A stretch of DNA of 64,000 nucleotides from Nannochloris sp. 'desiccata'. Its lineage: Eukaryota > Chlorophyta > Trebouxiophyceae > Chlorellales > Chlorellaceae. The translations under genes were made by a program, and so were the position numbers. The DNA lies in NCBI GenBank assembly GCA_019044685.2, contig JAGTXX020000014.1:744001-808000 (forward strand), read 5' to 3'. Below are positions 11,193 to 22,500 of this stretch, in pieces. Every line of letters starts with the position of its first letter. The stretch's first letter is position 1. The notes beneath the pieces are model-generated. The model saw only the letters and a program-made list of their open reading frames with translations, did no database searches and was not told the origin of the DNA.

Positions 11193-12017
11193 ATGGTATC
11201 AACGAGAGCATCCCGCAGTTCTGCCGTGAAAAATAACAAGCCCACGATGATGAAGCGAAAGGCGAGCCCAAGCACGAGGGTTTGTCCTGGCCGCGGCCGC
11301 CCGGCAAGCCACAATCTCCGTGCGTTGATTGCCATTGGAATAAGGTTAGCAATCCCGTTGACCACTCTAGAAGCGGCAGTGGATATGGTGAACTGTGTGT
11401 GCAACAATTTTGCAAACGAATGGCACCCGGCGGCCCGGGAAGAAGATATATGTGCAAAGACTTTGAAAAATAGAGTCCAACAATTGATGAACAACGTTAC
11501 ATGGAGAAGTATCAAATCGGATCAGGAGGCGAGTTCTAGACCCTACTGGGCCGGTATTGTGGCATCTCATGGGGCATTCATTGCTGAATCCATTAATGAT
11601 TTGACACGTGAAGCATGTGATCGGATGGTGATTTTCAAAGATTACAAAAATAATAAAAGTAAAAAAGCCATTGAAGAGACCGCCAGAGAGGTGGCCCAGG
11701 AAGAAAGGCAAGAACTCATAAATTACGAAATTAATCAAGAAAATACGATTTACACGGATCATCATGTCGATTTGGCGCCCCAAGGGCAGGAACAGCAGCA
11801 GCAGTTCCAGCAATTTAGTGTGGGGAGAGTAGTAGACGGTGGTGGTGGCGGTTGTGAAATTCCACATCAACTCGAGGATTTCAAGATTTTTAGTTTGTAT
11901 AATGATTTAGAAATGCATAATAATAAATTTGGAATCGTAGATGATGGTATTGATTACGATTTTTTATGTCGCAATATGTTACCACTCGACGAGGAGTTCT
12001 TACTGGCCTATTCCTAG
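11193..12017 (+). CDS. Lineage-specific protein joining an ankyrin-gene module to the family-2 tail
   Basis: Unknown, about 274 residues from ATG 11193. The exon begins at 11188 after TCTGCAG, so a 5'UTR intron ends 5 nt before the start. A basic N-terminus (KNNKPTMMKRK) is followed by a module RALIAIGIRLAIP...VNCVCNN near residues 47-75. This matches RSLIGIGVRLQIP...VNDLCDN in the C-terminal part of the ankyrin gene at 16127-19378, and the later YWAGIVASHG resembles EWKKAVANHE there. The acidic tail (DLEMHNNKFGIVDDGIDYDFLCR) matches the tail of the gene at 9565. A Gln-rich linker separates the two parts. It is thus a mosaic of two neighbouring genes. No known domain recognised. Confidence 0.7.
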   Translation: MVSTRASRSSAVKNNKPTMMKRKASPSTRVCPGRGRPASHNLRALIAIGIRLAIPLTTLEAAVDMVNCVCNNFANEWHPAAREEDICAKTLKNRVQQLMNNVTWRSIKSDQEASSRPYWAGIVASHGAFIAESINDLTREACDRMVIFKDYKNNKSKKAIEETAREVAQEERQELINYEINQENTIYTDHHVDLAPQGQEQQQQFQQFSVGRVVDGGGGGCEIPHQLEDFKIFSLYNDLEMHNNKFGIVDDGIDYDFLCRNMLPLDEEFLLAYS

Positions 12018-12279
12018 TGAGACATCTCGTTGGCCACGGTGGTTGGTAGTTTAATTAATTTTTACCCCTTTTATCAGACATATTCTCTGTGTACAAAAAA
12101 AAAGGTTTTTCTTGTTTTGTATTTGCTATACTGTTCTATATATGCTACTGAAAAATGATAGCGATTCTTATTTATTTAAACTTAAATTAATTTGTAAAAA
12201 GTAAAATGCCGCTCGAAGCAGTACATACCAAAGCAAAGATTGATATCTCTAGGTATTCATATGTGCATTAAATATCATG

Positions 12280-12490
12280 AGGAGCCTATAAAGAGGCTCT
12301 CACCCTGGCCGGTTGGGCAGATCGCGACCACAATTGGCTCCATTATCGACACCCAGTTCACAGAAGGCATCGAGCCGACCCGCATCTTCAGCCTGCGCAA
12401 GGACACCGACACCATCAACCGTGCCCACTTAAAGTGGCGTGGACCATCGCCGTCCATAAATCGCAAGGTGCAAATGTTCATCGACAGCAG
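12280..12490 (+). pseudogene. Pif1-type helicase remnant
   Basis: One frame reads EPTRIFSLRKDTDTINRAHL, like the Pif1-family segment before the C-terminal helicase motifs. The frame two bases later then reads VAWTIAVHKSQGANVHR, a recognisable Pif1/RecD helicase motif (AW-I-HKSQG). In intact Pif1 proteins these segments are separated by roughly a hundred or more residues, so an internal deletion and frame change are inferred. No Walker A motif remains. It could be a decayed Helitron, other mobile element or nuclear PIF1 copy. Confidence 0.6.
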
Positions 12491-12553
12491 GGACCCCCCA
12501 CTTTGCCGAATGGAGATTTTTGCCTGACGCACCGTTTTCCGGGGTCGAAAAGG

Positions 12554-12605
12554 TTTTCGCCACCTTTTGGGGGGTGCGATTTTCGCACCTTTTTTGGGGG
12601 GTGCT
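12554..12605. repeat. Two tandem 26-bp units
   Basis: Two imperfect 26-bp copies, each TTTTCGC followed by CACC/ACC, a T-run and GGGGGGTGC, directly after the Pif1 remnant. Possibly part of the same decayed element. Confidence 0.5.
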
Positions 12606-12817
12606 CCATTGTTTTTGCACCTTTGTTTTGCCCTTAACAACGGCTAAGATTCAATATTTATTTATTTATTTGATTGCTGTTTTCCTTAAAATCCAAACTC
12701 TATATCTCTGCGGTGCAAAGCTGCCTAATCAGCCGCATTAGAAGAACAGATTTGATCACTCCAGAATCAATGCACTTATTTCCACGCGACTCTAGAGGGA
12801 GATCTCTCCCAGCAATA

Positions 12818-14005
12818 ATGGATCCCAAGGTAAACTTGAATGCATTTTAATTGATTTTTGCGCCACGGCAGAGGGTTCTTATGGCGGAAAGTTCGGTTAT
12901 TTGATTCCTCGTCCTCTGCTGCTGTCCTTAAACGTCTCATCGAATTCGTAACAGCGACGCGTACAGGCATACGGATGCCGGTGTGCGCGTTTGTTCTCTC
13001 TTTAAGCGGTTAGCTAACCCTCACTTTTTGCAGGCTCGTTCTAAAGAAGGAAATCCTCCTTCGAGCACCAAAGAGATGGCTAAGGAACTACCTATCCCAG
13101 AGCCCCGGGGCAAGCTCATCATCGGTCTCTTCGCCGAACGTGAAGAAGGCCGGCGGGGAGCTACGCCCAAAGAGTTCCTGCGCTCTACTGCTGCCCTTGG
13201 TGCGAAACTGGAGCACACTAAAACCGCAAGAACTAAGAAGGAGTCTTTGTCCTTGCCAGTCCTTGCTGCAGCTGTCAACCGGATTTTCAAGTTGTGTCCT
13301 GGCGTCATCAATGGCGGACGAAAATTAACCGTCAACAACATCCGCCGCAGAGCTTACAACGAGGACAACTACGTTCCTAAGAAGAATGGTAAGAAGACTG
13401 AGACAACCAAGGTTATCTGGTCTTATATGGGAGTCCCTTACGAAGAACTGGATGGTAATAATGCCGACCAGATGTTTGTTTATCGTCGCCATGTAAATGC
13501 AACCGGCTTGTCTGATTTAATTGATTGGCTCATTGAATTAGTCTTAATAGAAGTGACAAATCCTATTAGTGCAAAAGATATCAACGCAGCGGCTAAGAAA
13601 GCCGCTAAAGCTAAGAAGGCTAAAGCAAACAGGAAGAAGAGAGATTCTCTTGAGAGAGCTGAGACAGACGAGGATGACTTCGAAGCCCTTGACGAAACCA
13701 AAGCAAAGGTGAAGGCTAGAGTATTCACTGCACACGAAAAAAAAGCCTTCAAGATCGAGATTGACGGCATCAATGCGTTGAATCAAACAGCCGATGGCAA
13801 ATTTGTTATCGCTACTGAGAATGATGTTGCCAACAGATGCTCAAAAAGGCTGAAACTCCCTATTAAAGTCGAGGAAAGTTCTGAAACTGTGGTTGTAAAA
13901 AAGGAACAGGTTGAAGAGCCAACGAAGTCCCCTATTTACTTGGATTGGCGTCAAAATGTACCTTATCCCATGGTTGCTCTTAATAAAATCAACAGCCTGT
14001 GGTAA
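12818..14005 (+). CDS. Lineage-specific protein, family 1 (paralog of 385-1642)
   Basis: Unknown. A 12-nt first exon at 12818-12829 (M-D-P-K), donor GTAAAC, acceptor TTTTGCAG; second exon 13034-14005 beginning A-R-S. Predicted 327 residues. Shared with the gene at 385: a Lys-rich lead into LSLPVLAAAVNRIFKL, an Arg-rich segment (NNIRRRAYNEDNY), VPYEELDGNNADQ, HVNATGLSDLIDWL, and a helix IEIDGINALNQ near residue 250. A highly charged Lys/Ala/Glu insert (AAKKAAKAKKAKANRKK) lies between, probably coiled coil or nuclear-signal-like. The 5' flank and first exon resemble those of the gene at 15054, suggesting duplication of the promoter and first exon. Long ORF with even codon use, so I consider it a real gene. 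Confidence 0.72.
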
Positions 14006-15053
14006 GAGGTAGGCAAGTTGAAATTTTTGCCGCTGCCCGATGTTTCCCTGTGGCTGTTAACGCAGCAGCTCGTGACTGACTTTGTGCTTCCTGGTGGCGT
14101 GGAGCTCCATCAGTTGCCCCCCCCCGGCATTGTATACTATTTCCCCCCCCCCACTGGAACCTCAAGGCCCTTTTTTCTTTCTCCCAAACTTTTCTTGTTA
14201 TGTCTGGTCTCTTTTACAGAAAAGTTGTACAACATGTGAACTGTACAGTTGAGATACAGTATGAATTTAAAACAGTGACCTACCTTCACGCACCTATATT
14301 TCCTAAATGTTAAAAATAGAACTGCAGAAAGAAGTGATACTTAGATAAGCACTTGCCTGCCTAGGCTTCGGCGGCAAACCATTAGACCCCTCAGAAGTTC
14401 TTCAAAACGGTTTAAAACATCGTGATTTGACAGTATTCTTTTACTCGTTTACATTACAAGTAAATTTATTTATCGCTGCATCTCGGGTCATTTAACTTAC
14501 TTAAACTCAACGGCAAAAGCTGAAGCGGCATCCGCTCACCGAGAAAAACAACTGATGGGCGAGACTGCTAATCTAGGGCGGCATATAACACGCTGATCAA
14601 CTTTCCAGCATCTTCTGTGCTCCGTTAAGACAGCAAATATTATTGAAAGACAACATATTCATGACAATGGGCTGTTTCCAAGCCCTTAATCGAAATCTTG
14701 CCCGGTGCGGCACCTCGCAGGTCATGGCTCCCTCCGCCGCATATCTCTGTGAAGATTAAGGTCAATTAATTATACAACTGCATTGATTGCCATGCGGGGC
14801 GTCTTAAGAGGCGCCCAGGCTGTCAAAGGCCGAGCTTTCCTCCTCTCTCCGAGAGAGTCTGCCCTGCAGAAGCTTTTCCGATTCGCCCTAAATAGCCTCG
14901 AAGATTCAATATTTATTTATGTATTCGTGTTTACAACTTCAAATTTTACATTTATCGAGGCGCAAGGCTGTCTGACCTGCTGCGCTCTCGAATCAGATTT
15001 TGATCAGTTCTTAATCGCTGCATTTGTTTCCACACGAATCCTTCTGCGCAGTG
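14006..15053. other. Gene-free 1.05 kb containing duplicated 5' flank
   Basis: C-rich runs near 14110 and 14142 follow the family-1 gene. From about 14904 to the start codon at 15054 the sequence resembles the flank at 12650-12818: shared ATTCAATATTTATTTAT, a GCGGTGC/GCGCAAGGCTG block, and ATTTCCAC followed by a Cys-free stretch up to the ATG. No coding sequence recognised between. Confidence 0.5.
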
Positions 15054-15812
15054 ATGCCTTCCAAGGTATAGTCAACTATGCTGTGGTTAATTCTGTGCAG
15101 CGGATACGGGCTATCACAGCGGAAAACTTGGTTTTGTTTGTCCTTAGCGCACCTCAAGTTTGGCCCTGAGGGACAAGCCAGCTTTCCTCTGGCCTTCATT
15201 TTCTGCACCTTCTGACTCCTCCGAGTCTTCTTCTTTACTTCATTTTCTATTTTGCAGTCTCGCTCCCAAAATAGGACGACTTGTCGTTCAAAAATGACCA
15301 CTACCTCTTCTAAAAAGACCATTGAGAAAGCAGGTAGAAAGATTTCAGGACCCCGTTGCTGCCCGCATCTCACAGATGACGACGTAATCAGATCCAAAAC
15401 TCCCCGCTGCTCCAAGATGGGGGAGTATGTTCAGTACGGGTATGATAGTGTCACTACCTCAACTCCTGATCTCCAATATCCTCGACGTGAGGTCGGCTCG
15501 GCTCGTTACGATGGCACCTTTGGTGAGATTGTATCCAGACTGGTGGAGCAGCAACCACTATGCAGAAATATTAGTTTTAACGAGGTGATTCCCTTGGCTC
15601 GCCTTCTCGTCACGGCGGGATGCAATAGCGGTTCTAGTTTGTGGATTGCTATCAAATTTGCAGACGTACGAAGGTGCACGCCAGGTGCCAGATTAATGGC
15701 TTCAGCATGCAAGCTTACCAAAAAGACGCTGATTGCTCAAGAGGCCGGTGATTTACACAAGATAAATTGGGATATAGCTTCATACGCACGACGCTGCAAT
15801 CTAATTTCTTAA
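15054..15812 (+). CDS. Lineage-specific small protein with 12-nt first exon
   Basis: Unknown, 188 residues. First exon 15054-15065 (M-P-S-K), intron 15066-15257 (GTATAG to TTTGCAG), second exon 15258-15812 beginning S-R-S. The exon structure and N-terminus (M-P/D-x-K/N then x-R-S) match the genes at 385 and 12818, but the body differs. It has a basic Ser/Thr/Cys-rich N-terminus, a helical segment GTFGEIVSRLVEQQPL, then VIPLARLLVTAG, and a Cys-containing C-terminal half. The exon 1 and promoter cassette seems to have been reused with a different coding body. No known domain seen. Confidence 0.65.
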
Positions 15813-16126
15813 CTTGAATTTCATAATCCAAATAACTAAAGCGTAATTTATTCTGCTGTATTTTCAGTCAATACCTGAGGGCCTAGTTGCGCGGCAGTTT
15901 ACGAATTTATTTATTTGCCGGTAATGAACGTATTAATTTTTGTTTTTTAAACAAGGGGATACATACTAAATAGAAGTGAAAGCGGTGATCATGGAAATAT
16001 GTGTGTATATGAATGGTTGATGCGTGGTTGTAAATTAGAGTAAAGTACTTGAAACTAGAGAACAAAACTATCATATGCAGTAAACGTCACATGGCTCTGA
16101 AAAAATAAAACTGGTAAACACGTACT
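15813..16126. other. Intergenic between convergent genes
   Basis: AT-rich, no gene seen. Contains the presumed 3'UTRs of the 15054 gene and the ankyrin gene. Confidence 0.5.
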
Positions 16127-19100
16127 CTATTTAACTTTATCAGGTTTATTTTCTAATGCTATATGTATCAGGCCTTTTGCAAAATCAATATCGTCGTCCA
16201 ATACTGCATCACGGATCACTTTAAACTGATCCCTTGCCCACTCAAGAGGCGCCGCAGTGACAATGCCCACCAAATTCATTAATTCTCTCTTAGGAATTGA
16301 ATCAATCTTGCTCAGCTTTCTCAAAGCCGTTGCCATAGATGCCTTTTCATCTAATACAGCGGATTCTAGGGCTTTCCTGACGTCTTCAGAGACAACAGAG
16401 AAATGTTCTACAACGATATTGCAAAGTTTTTTAACAAGGCCGGCGAATTCATGATTCGCTACTGCTTTCTTCCATTCCCTCTCCATTTTGGCTTCAATAA
16501 AATCAAATTTGACATTTAATAACTCTTGTGCTGCTAGATCTAACGAGTGATAATTGATACTGCCACTTTTGGACGCTTCTTCACAACCAGCAGGCGGATT
16601 GTCACACAGATCATTAACGTCATCACAAATAGCCTCAACATCAAGTCCAGGGATCTGAAGACGAACACCAATGCCGATCAACGATCTCAGCACAGAGCGA
16701 GGGGAAGACTGAGGGGCTGTGGAGAAAGGCGGTGGGTGCGAGTGCAAGGGTTTGTCCCATGCAACAACCTTGGGCAACCGTTCTTCTGCTACGTTGTGCG
16801 CTCTGTCTGCTTCTTCATTCGCTTTAAAATCCGCTTTAATAGTCTCATCTAAAGAGCCACTGGCAATTTGGTCTTCGCTTCCGGTAGACTTCTGCGACTT
16901 GCCTTTCGAGGCACTTGCTTGTGGAACCAAATAGTGGACTAGAACCAGCTTCTGGTCGCCACCGCCCCTTCGCTCTGCATCATCAGAAATTAAATAATAA
17001 CTCCGGCGTTGTACAGGAGAGTATTCCTTAGTCCCATAATATACCTGAATGCGAGGTCGTTTATCTACTATCAGCCTGGTGTGAGATTCTTTGCCAAAAT
17101 TATGCTCATCTTTCTTATAATTAGGGGTAGCAGTCTTGTTGTAAAGAAAGAGGGAACCAGCAGCCGGGCGTGAGGGAGGAGCGGTAGAGATAGGAAGCTG
17201 AGCTGTGCTGTTTAAAAGAGTATTAACTTCTGTTTTTTCCATGGCTTTACCATTCACAGTAGCTTTAAGCACTATTTTTAGTAATTCAGGGCGGTTATGA
17301 AGATCAGGAGAATCAACAGTGATGGGTATAGCTTCACCACCCTGCGACACCACCACCCTGCGGTTTTTAATGCTCTTTTCTAAATCTCTATCCTTCTTTG
17401 GCTGCTCATCTATCTCTTCCGCTCTGAATTTCTTCATTTTGTTATGCAGATCACTGTTCTCCTCAATATCCTCCTCCCTGCGCCTTTTTTCAGCTTTGCG
17501 CTCTTCCGCTTTCTGCTCTTTGTGATCTTTCAATTCTTCAAGGACTTTAGCTAAACAGAGAACGAGGTTCTTATCGTTGTCCTTCTCTGCCTTCTCTAGA
17601 GCAGTCTTTACCTCCTTTGTTATCCTGCCAAAATCAAATTCTCCTATGTAATAATCATCGTGCTCAATCACCATGCGGACGATCTCAAGTTGGCCTTTAG
17701 GTGCAGCGTGTCTTAAAGCATCACCTAAGCCATATCTATCTTTGCTATAATTGATTATAGCACGCACGTTTTCGCGGCTCCCTTGAGCCGCAGCATGCAT
17801 CAATGCTGTGCACCCGGTGTTGTCGAAGCAGTTGATGACTGCTTTTTTTTTTTAGCAAAATGTCGACATTTTTGCTACTTCCTTGCATAGCAGAGTGCAT
17901 TAAAGCCGTGTATCCGTTGATATCTGCTGCATTAAGATCTGCACCGTTCCCAAGAAGAATACATACATTACTGTAGCGCCCCTTGATCGCAGCATGCATT
18001 AACGCTGTCTGCTTATTTCGATCTCCTGCGTCTGTCTTAACGTAAATATGCTTATTATCCGCGATACGAAAGAGTGTTTTGATGAAGTGAACACCATCAG
18101 GGTGTTCAGCAGCAAGCATTAAAGCAGTTTCCCCAGTTTCAGCATGTGCTTTATTGATGTCGACATTGGCATCCAAGAGGAGCTCGAGAGAAACGATGCT
18201 GCAATTAGTTGCAGCCAGCATAAGAGGTGTCTTGCCGTCATATTCAGGATCTGGTGCATCGATATCAACTGTCCCGCCAGAAATTAGCTTTTTTATGACC
18301 TCCTCCTGCCCCAAGTGCACTGCGATTGACAATTGCTGCTGGTCAGTCTTCCCCACGAACAGATCGCCCAACTCCTCTGGTGAAAGCTTTTTGCCACGCT
18401 TGGCCTTTTCAAAAAGAGAAGCAACTTTCGAAGATTCTACACCAACATCTCCAGCAGGTTGTTCTTGCTGTTGCTGCTGGCGCTGTTGGTTAGATGGCAC
18501 TTGCTCCTCCTCTTCGATTGATCTAGGTGCAGTAACAGCAGAAGTCTTTTGGACAGTGGAACGAGCATTCACACGACTAGTAATGCTTGTAATACGATTT
18601 AATTTTCGCATGCTAGGGGAGCGCTCTTCTTTCTTAGTTTTGTAGCGAGCTTTCAAAAACTCCTCCATCTCATCTGCGGTGGTAATTCTTTTTAAAGCTT
18701 GTTTGAGTTCAGAGTCGCGCAAGTACACGGCAGGATTATAGCGGAAATGACTTTCTTTAATGTCAACTGCAAATTAAGAAATTAAGGGTAAGCAAGGTAT
18801 CAAGGCCAGCTTGAGAAATTAGTTGAACGAAAAGATCACAGTGCAATCGCTTTTGTCCATAGCTAATTTAAAAAAAAAGCTTACTGCGCGAGCTTCAGTC
18901 GCATTGTACTCACCATGTTTAGCAGGATCTTCATTCCAATAGCACCACATCCAGTAGCAATCTTCAGCATGGGCAGCAGCAGCAGCGGTGGCAAGACGAA
19001 AACTTCTAGGCTTGACATCAAATTTGCCCTTAACACTGTCTAACCACTGTCTAACCCGAGTGTCTCCTTTGATTATTCTGTCTCTCCCACCTGAAGTGAG

Positions 19101-19378
19101 TTGTTCTTCAGACTCTAGGGAACGCTTCTGACCAACCTGCGAGTTAAAATAGAAAAAGTCATCAATTTCGAGTCAATTTAACAAAAATTAAATTGCCTAC
19201 TATTTCACCGCCAGATACTCACCTGCGCTGCATTTTTGCTCGTCCCAACATCATTCTCAGGGTTAATGAGCCCTGCAAGAATCTCTGCGGCATCCTCGTC
19301 GGCCTCGGATTGAGGACGCGAAGCTGTTGCATGCTCGCGCGAACCTTGGGAAGCTTGCCCCTCTTGTCTCTCAGACAT
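16127..19378 (-). CDS. Ankyrin-repeat protein with a 1-nt homopolymer frameshift
   Basis: Three exons: 19378-19223, 19136-18914 and 18766-16127, with canonical donors and acceptors. The N-terminal part has a charged, disordered start and a Trp/Cys-rich block (CYWMWCYWNEDP). About five ankyrin repeats follow, with hallmarks DGKTPLMLAA, TGETALMLAAEH, KQTALMHAAIKG and NGYTALMHSAMQG. The frame breaks at an A11 run (minus strand; plus 17843-17853). With ten A the ankyrin frame would continue NTGCTALMHAAAQGS, a perfect repeat. A Lys/Glu-rich, probably coiled-coil or nuclear, stretch follows, then disordered sequence, then the module RSLIGIGVRLQIP that is shared with the gene at 11193. A sequencing error, polymerase slippage or a real mutation are all possible. 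Role unknown; ankyrin repeats bind protein partners. Confidence 0.8.
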
Positions 19379-19579
19379 TTCTAGAACATACTTGAATCAT
19401 TGACACGTTATTGTTCAAATAGAGGTAAAGTTCTGTGGGTATATTCAGTTTCTGGCGAAGCCAAACATGAGTCGGACGCAGCTCAAATCGCGACATGCCC
19501 CCGATTGTCCATGGTGGAAGATGGTTAGCTGAACAACGCGTGAACTTACATTTTTTACAGTAGATTTGGCTACATATAC

Positions 19580-22500
19580 TCAACCTAAATTCAAAGAATC
19601 TTGACTAAACCCATACCCTCCCTGACTTCCCTGTGTGGCAGGGTACCCAAATTGGCTGGCCATGCTAGATTGCGTCAATGGCACTCTGCCACTCGCCGGC
19701 GGTGGACGATGGCCACGATGACCTCCTCCACTGCCAATAGCAGCCCCTCCGGCTTCAGAAATAGCATATGGATGCGCTGTATGGGGCAATTCACGATAAT
19801 ATTCTGCAACAAAATAAGCAAAAGGGGGGAATACTTAGATTTTATCGAACTCAATGTCTTCTAAAAACAATATAACGGCTGGTTGTCCAGGAATTTTCAA
19901 TATTCCTCAACTACAAAGACTCACCATCTTCTTTCATGCCATATGCAATCCCGCCGCCACCACCACCTCCTCCACCTCCATTATGATTCACATTTTCGTG
20001 CCTCTCTCCAGCATTCTCTACAGGCCTGTATCTATTACTCATTGCAGCTCCAAGCGCAAAGAGGCCCACATCAAACGTCCGTCTCGCTCGGCCGAGATGC
20101 ACCATGCTGCTTTTCAGACTTGTCAAGGGTCCTTCGACCAACGCATCTTCTTCTTTGAAATGTGATAACAAAGCAGACCAGACTGGTTGTCGAGAAAGAA
20201 CACGAGGATTGCCCATTACCACCAATCCATACCTAGCTCGAGTTAATGCAACATTTAATCTTCTTGGATCAGAAAGGAATCCAATCCCTTGATGTTCATT
20301 TGATCGAACACAAGATAAAATAATATAATCTTTTTCACGACCTTGGAATGAATCTACACTAGCTACTTCGATTTCTCCGTATAATGCTTGTCGTAAAGGG
20401 CCATTTCGAGCCATGACAGCAACCACGTGGGCGCGCTGACCTTCATAGGGTGTAATAATACCAATTTGAGAAGGTAATACACCACATTTAAGTAAATTTG
20501 TCACCACTTTCTCTACAGCAGCAGCTTCTGTACGATTTAAATACGAGGTCCCTGAAGCAGAAATTTCTTCGGCACCCAACTGAGACCAAAACATCAATGG
20601 CCGACCAGGGGCAGGCCAGGGAAAGGCGACTTCAGGCGCAGCACGTTCAGCTGCAGAAACGCCATTTTGTAATGCCCCTTCGTAGAAAGTATTAGACGGA
20701 AAAGAAGAAAGTGTTGGGTGCATTCGATATTGCACTGCAAGACGGATCGGCCGGACACCAAGCAACATCAGCCGTTCAAATAGAGATTGAGACAATCCAG
20801 CTTTGGCTGCTTTTTTATTAAGAATAACAGGACCAAGCTGGCAATGATCGCCTACTAACACGGCTTGTTTGCACCCCATGACCAATGGGATGAGAGCCTC
20901 TGCCTCCACCGCTTGTGTTGCCTCATCAATCAGAACCCGTCTAAACCTAAATTTACTTAAACGAGGGTCACCAGCACCTACACAGGTACAGCAAACTACA
21001 TCTGCAGCGTGTAAAACTTCACGCTCTAAGTGTCGCAGTAAAGTTTGATGTTTCCTCTCGTCGGCACTGGATAGTTCACCCAGTTCTTCACGAAGGAGCT
21101 GCAGCTTTCGCAGCTCTGCTGCCTCTGGAATATCGAGATTTCTAACTTGATATTGTAAAGTCAGCGACTCCACTGAACCGGCGACTTCTTCTCTACTTTT
21201 GGCTTGCAATCGCACCACCCGAAGCCCAGTTAAAGAGATCCTTTCAGCGAGATGGTCAACAGCAATATTGGAAGGAGCTACTACAAGTACTTGGCCTTGA
21301 TCTGCTTTCGCCAAATGATACACGATCGTCGCAGACGTCACTGTTTTACCAGTACCAGGGGGGCCTTGAATCAATGACAACGGCTGCCCTAGTACCCGTT
21401 GCACAGCTTCAAGCTGGGAATGGTTTAAATCAGGCAAGCCCGGTGCAGACAGTTTCTTCGGTACTGTGGTGCTCTGTTGTATAGAAGAATCTTCTACATC
21501 ATGGCCTAGAATGCTGTGGTAGAGGTATCCCGACAAGGATGTTTGATCTACGGAAAAAGATCGGAGAGCTACTTGCATCCTTTCATAACTCGTTCCACGC
21601 CAGACATACTCTACAGAGAAGCCCGTAGCGACATCTACTGGAGGAGGACCTGACGAACTGGGTTCATTCTTCATCTCTCGGCCGCCACCTTTATATCGAC
21701 CTTTCCCCTTTCGACCGCCTCCACCAGGCCCACTGCGGAATTCTACAGCGACTTCTTCCGAGGCATCGTCCAGACGTGTGACAATACCTACCCCTTGCCA
21801 CGGTGGAGAACCGAGTCTGGGACAAGGGTGGCGCATTCGTAGCTCATCTCCAAGCATCAATCTCAAATCGACGGTATCTTTAGGGAAATAAAACCTAGCC
21901 ACATGCCTTTTATTCAGCCCCACAGTCCAATGCACCGCTACGTTCTCTTTCACTTGACTTTCCTTTGTTTGGCGATCATAATCTGCTTCTAAATGAATTA
22001 AATTGCCGAACAAAGTATCGTAGGCAGCTGCGTCTTCATAGTGCAGAGCCACAGGGAGCGGGTCTTCTTCTGGAGCAGGAGCGAACGTGAGGTCTGCAAG
22101 GGTTGCTTGCGATTTTCCTGCACGCCACATATCTTCTAATCGGGATACTTCATCTAGAGTCAAACGCTGAGAGCGGATCATTTCATCTTCAGTTGGGTGC
22201 CGGACAAGCCAATCCACAAAAGCACGATCTGCAATTAAAGGCTGCCACTGACTCATATCTAAATTAAGATCTTTGATAGAAGGGGACGTAGCAACAGTAT
22301 CACGGCACAATAATACCACGGTGTTCTCATCTTTTAAGGGGACGTAGCCTAGGGCAAAGACATTGCGAGATCCCGTAGCAAAACATTCAAGGACCGTTTC
22401 CCCTAAAGGGCTCATTTTGTGGAGAGATACCTCACGGAATTTGCCTTTGACAAGATGGGTGATGATGCAGGAGGCGCTGGAGAGGGAACGCCCGTTGCAA

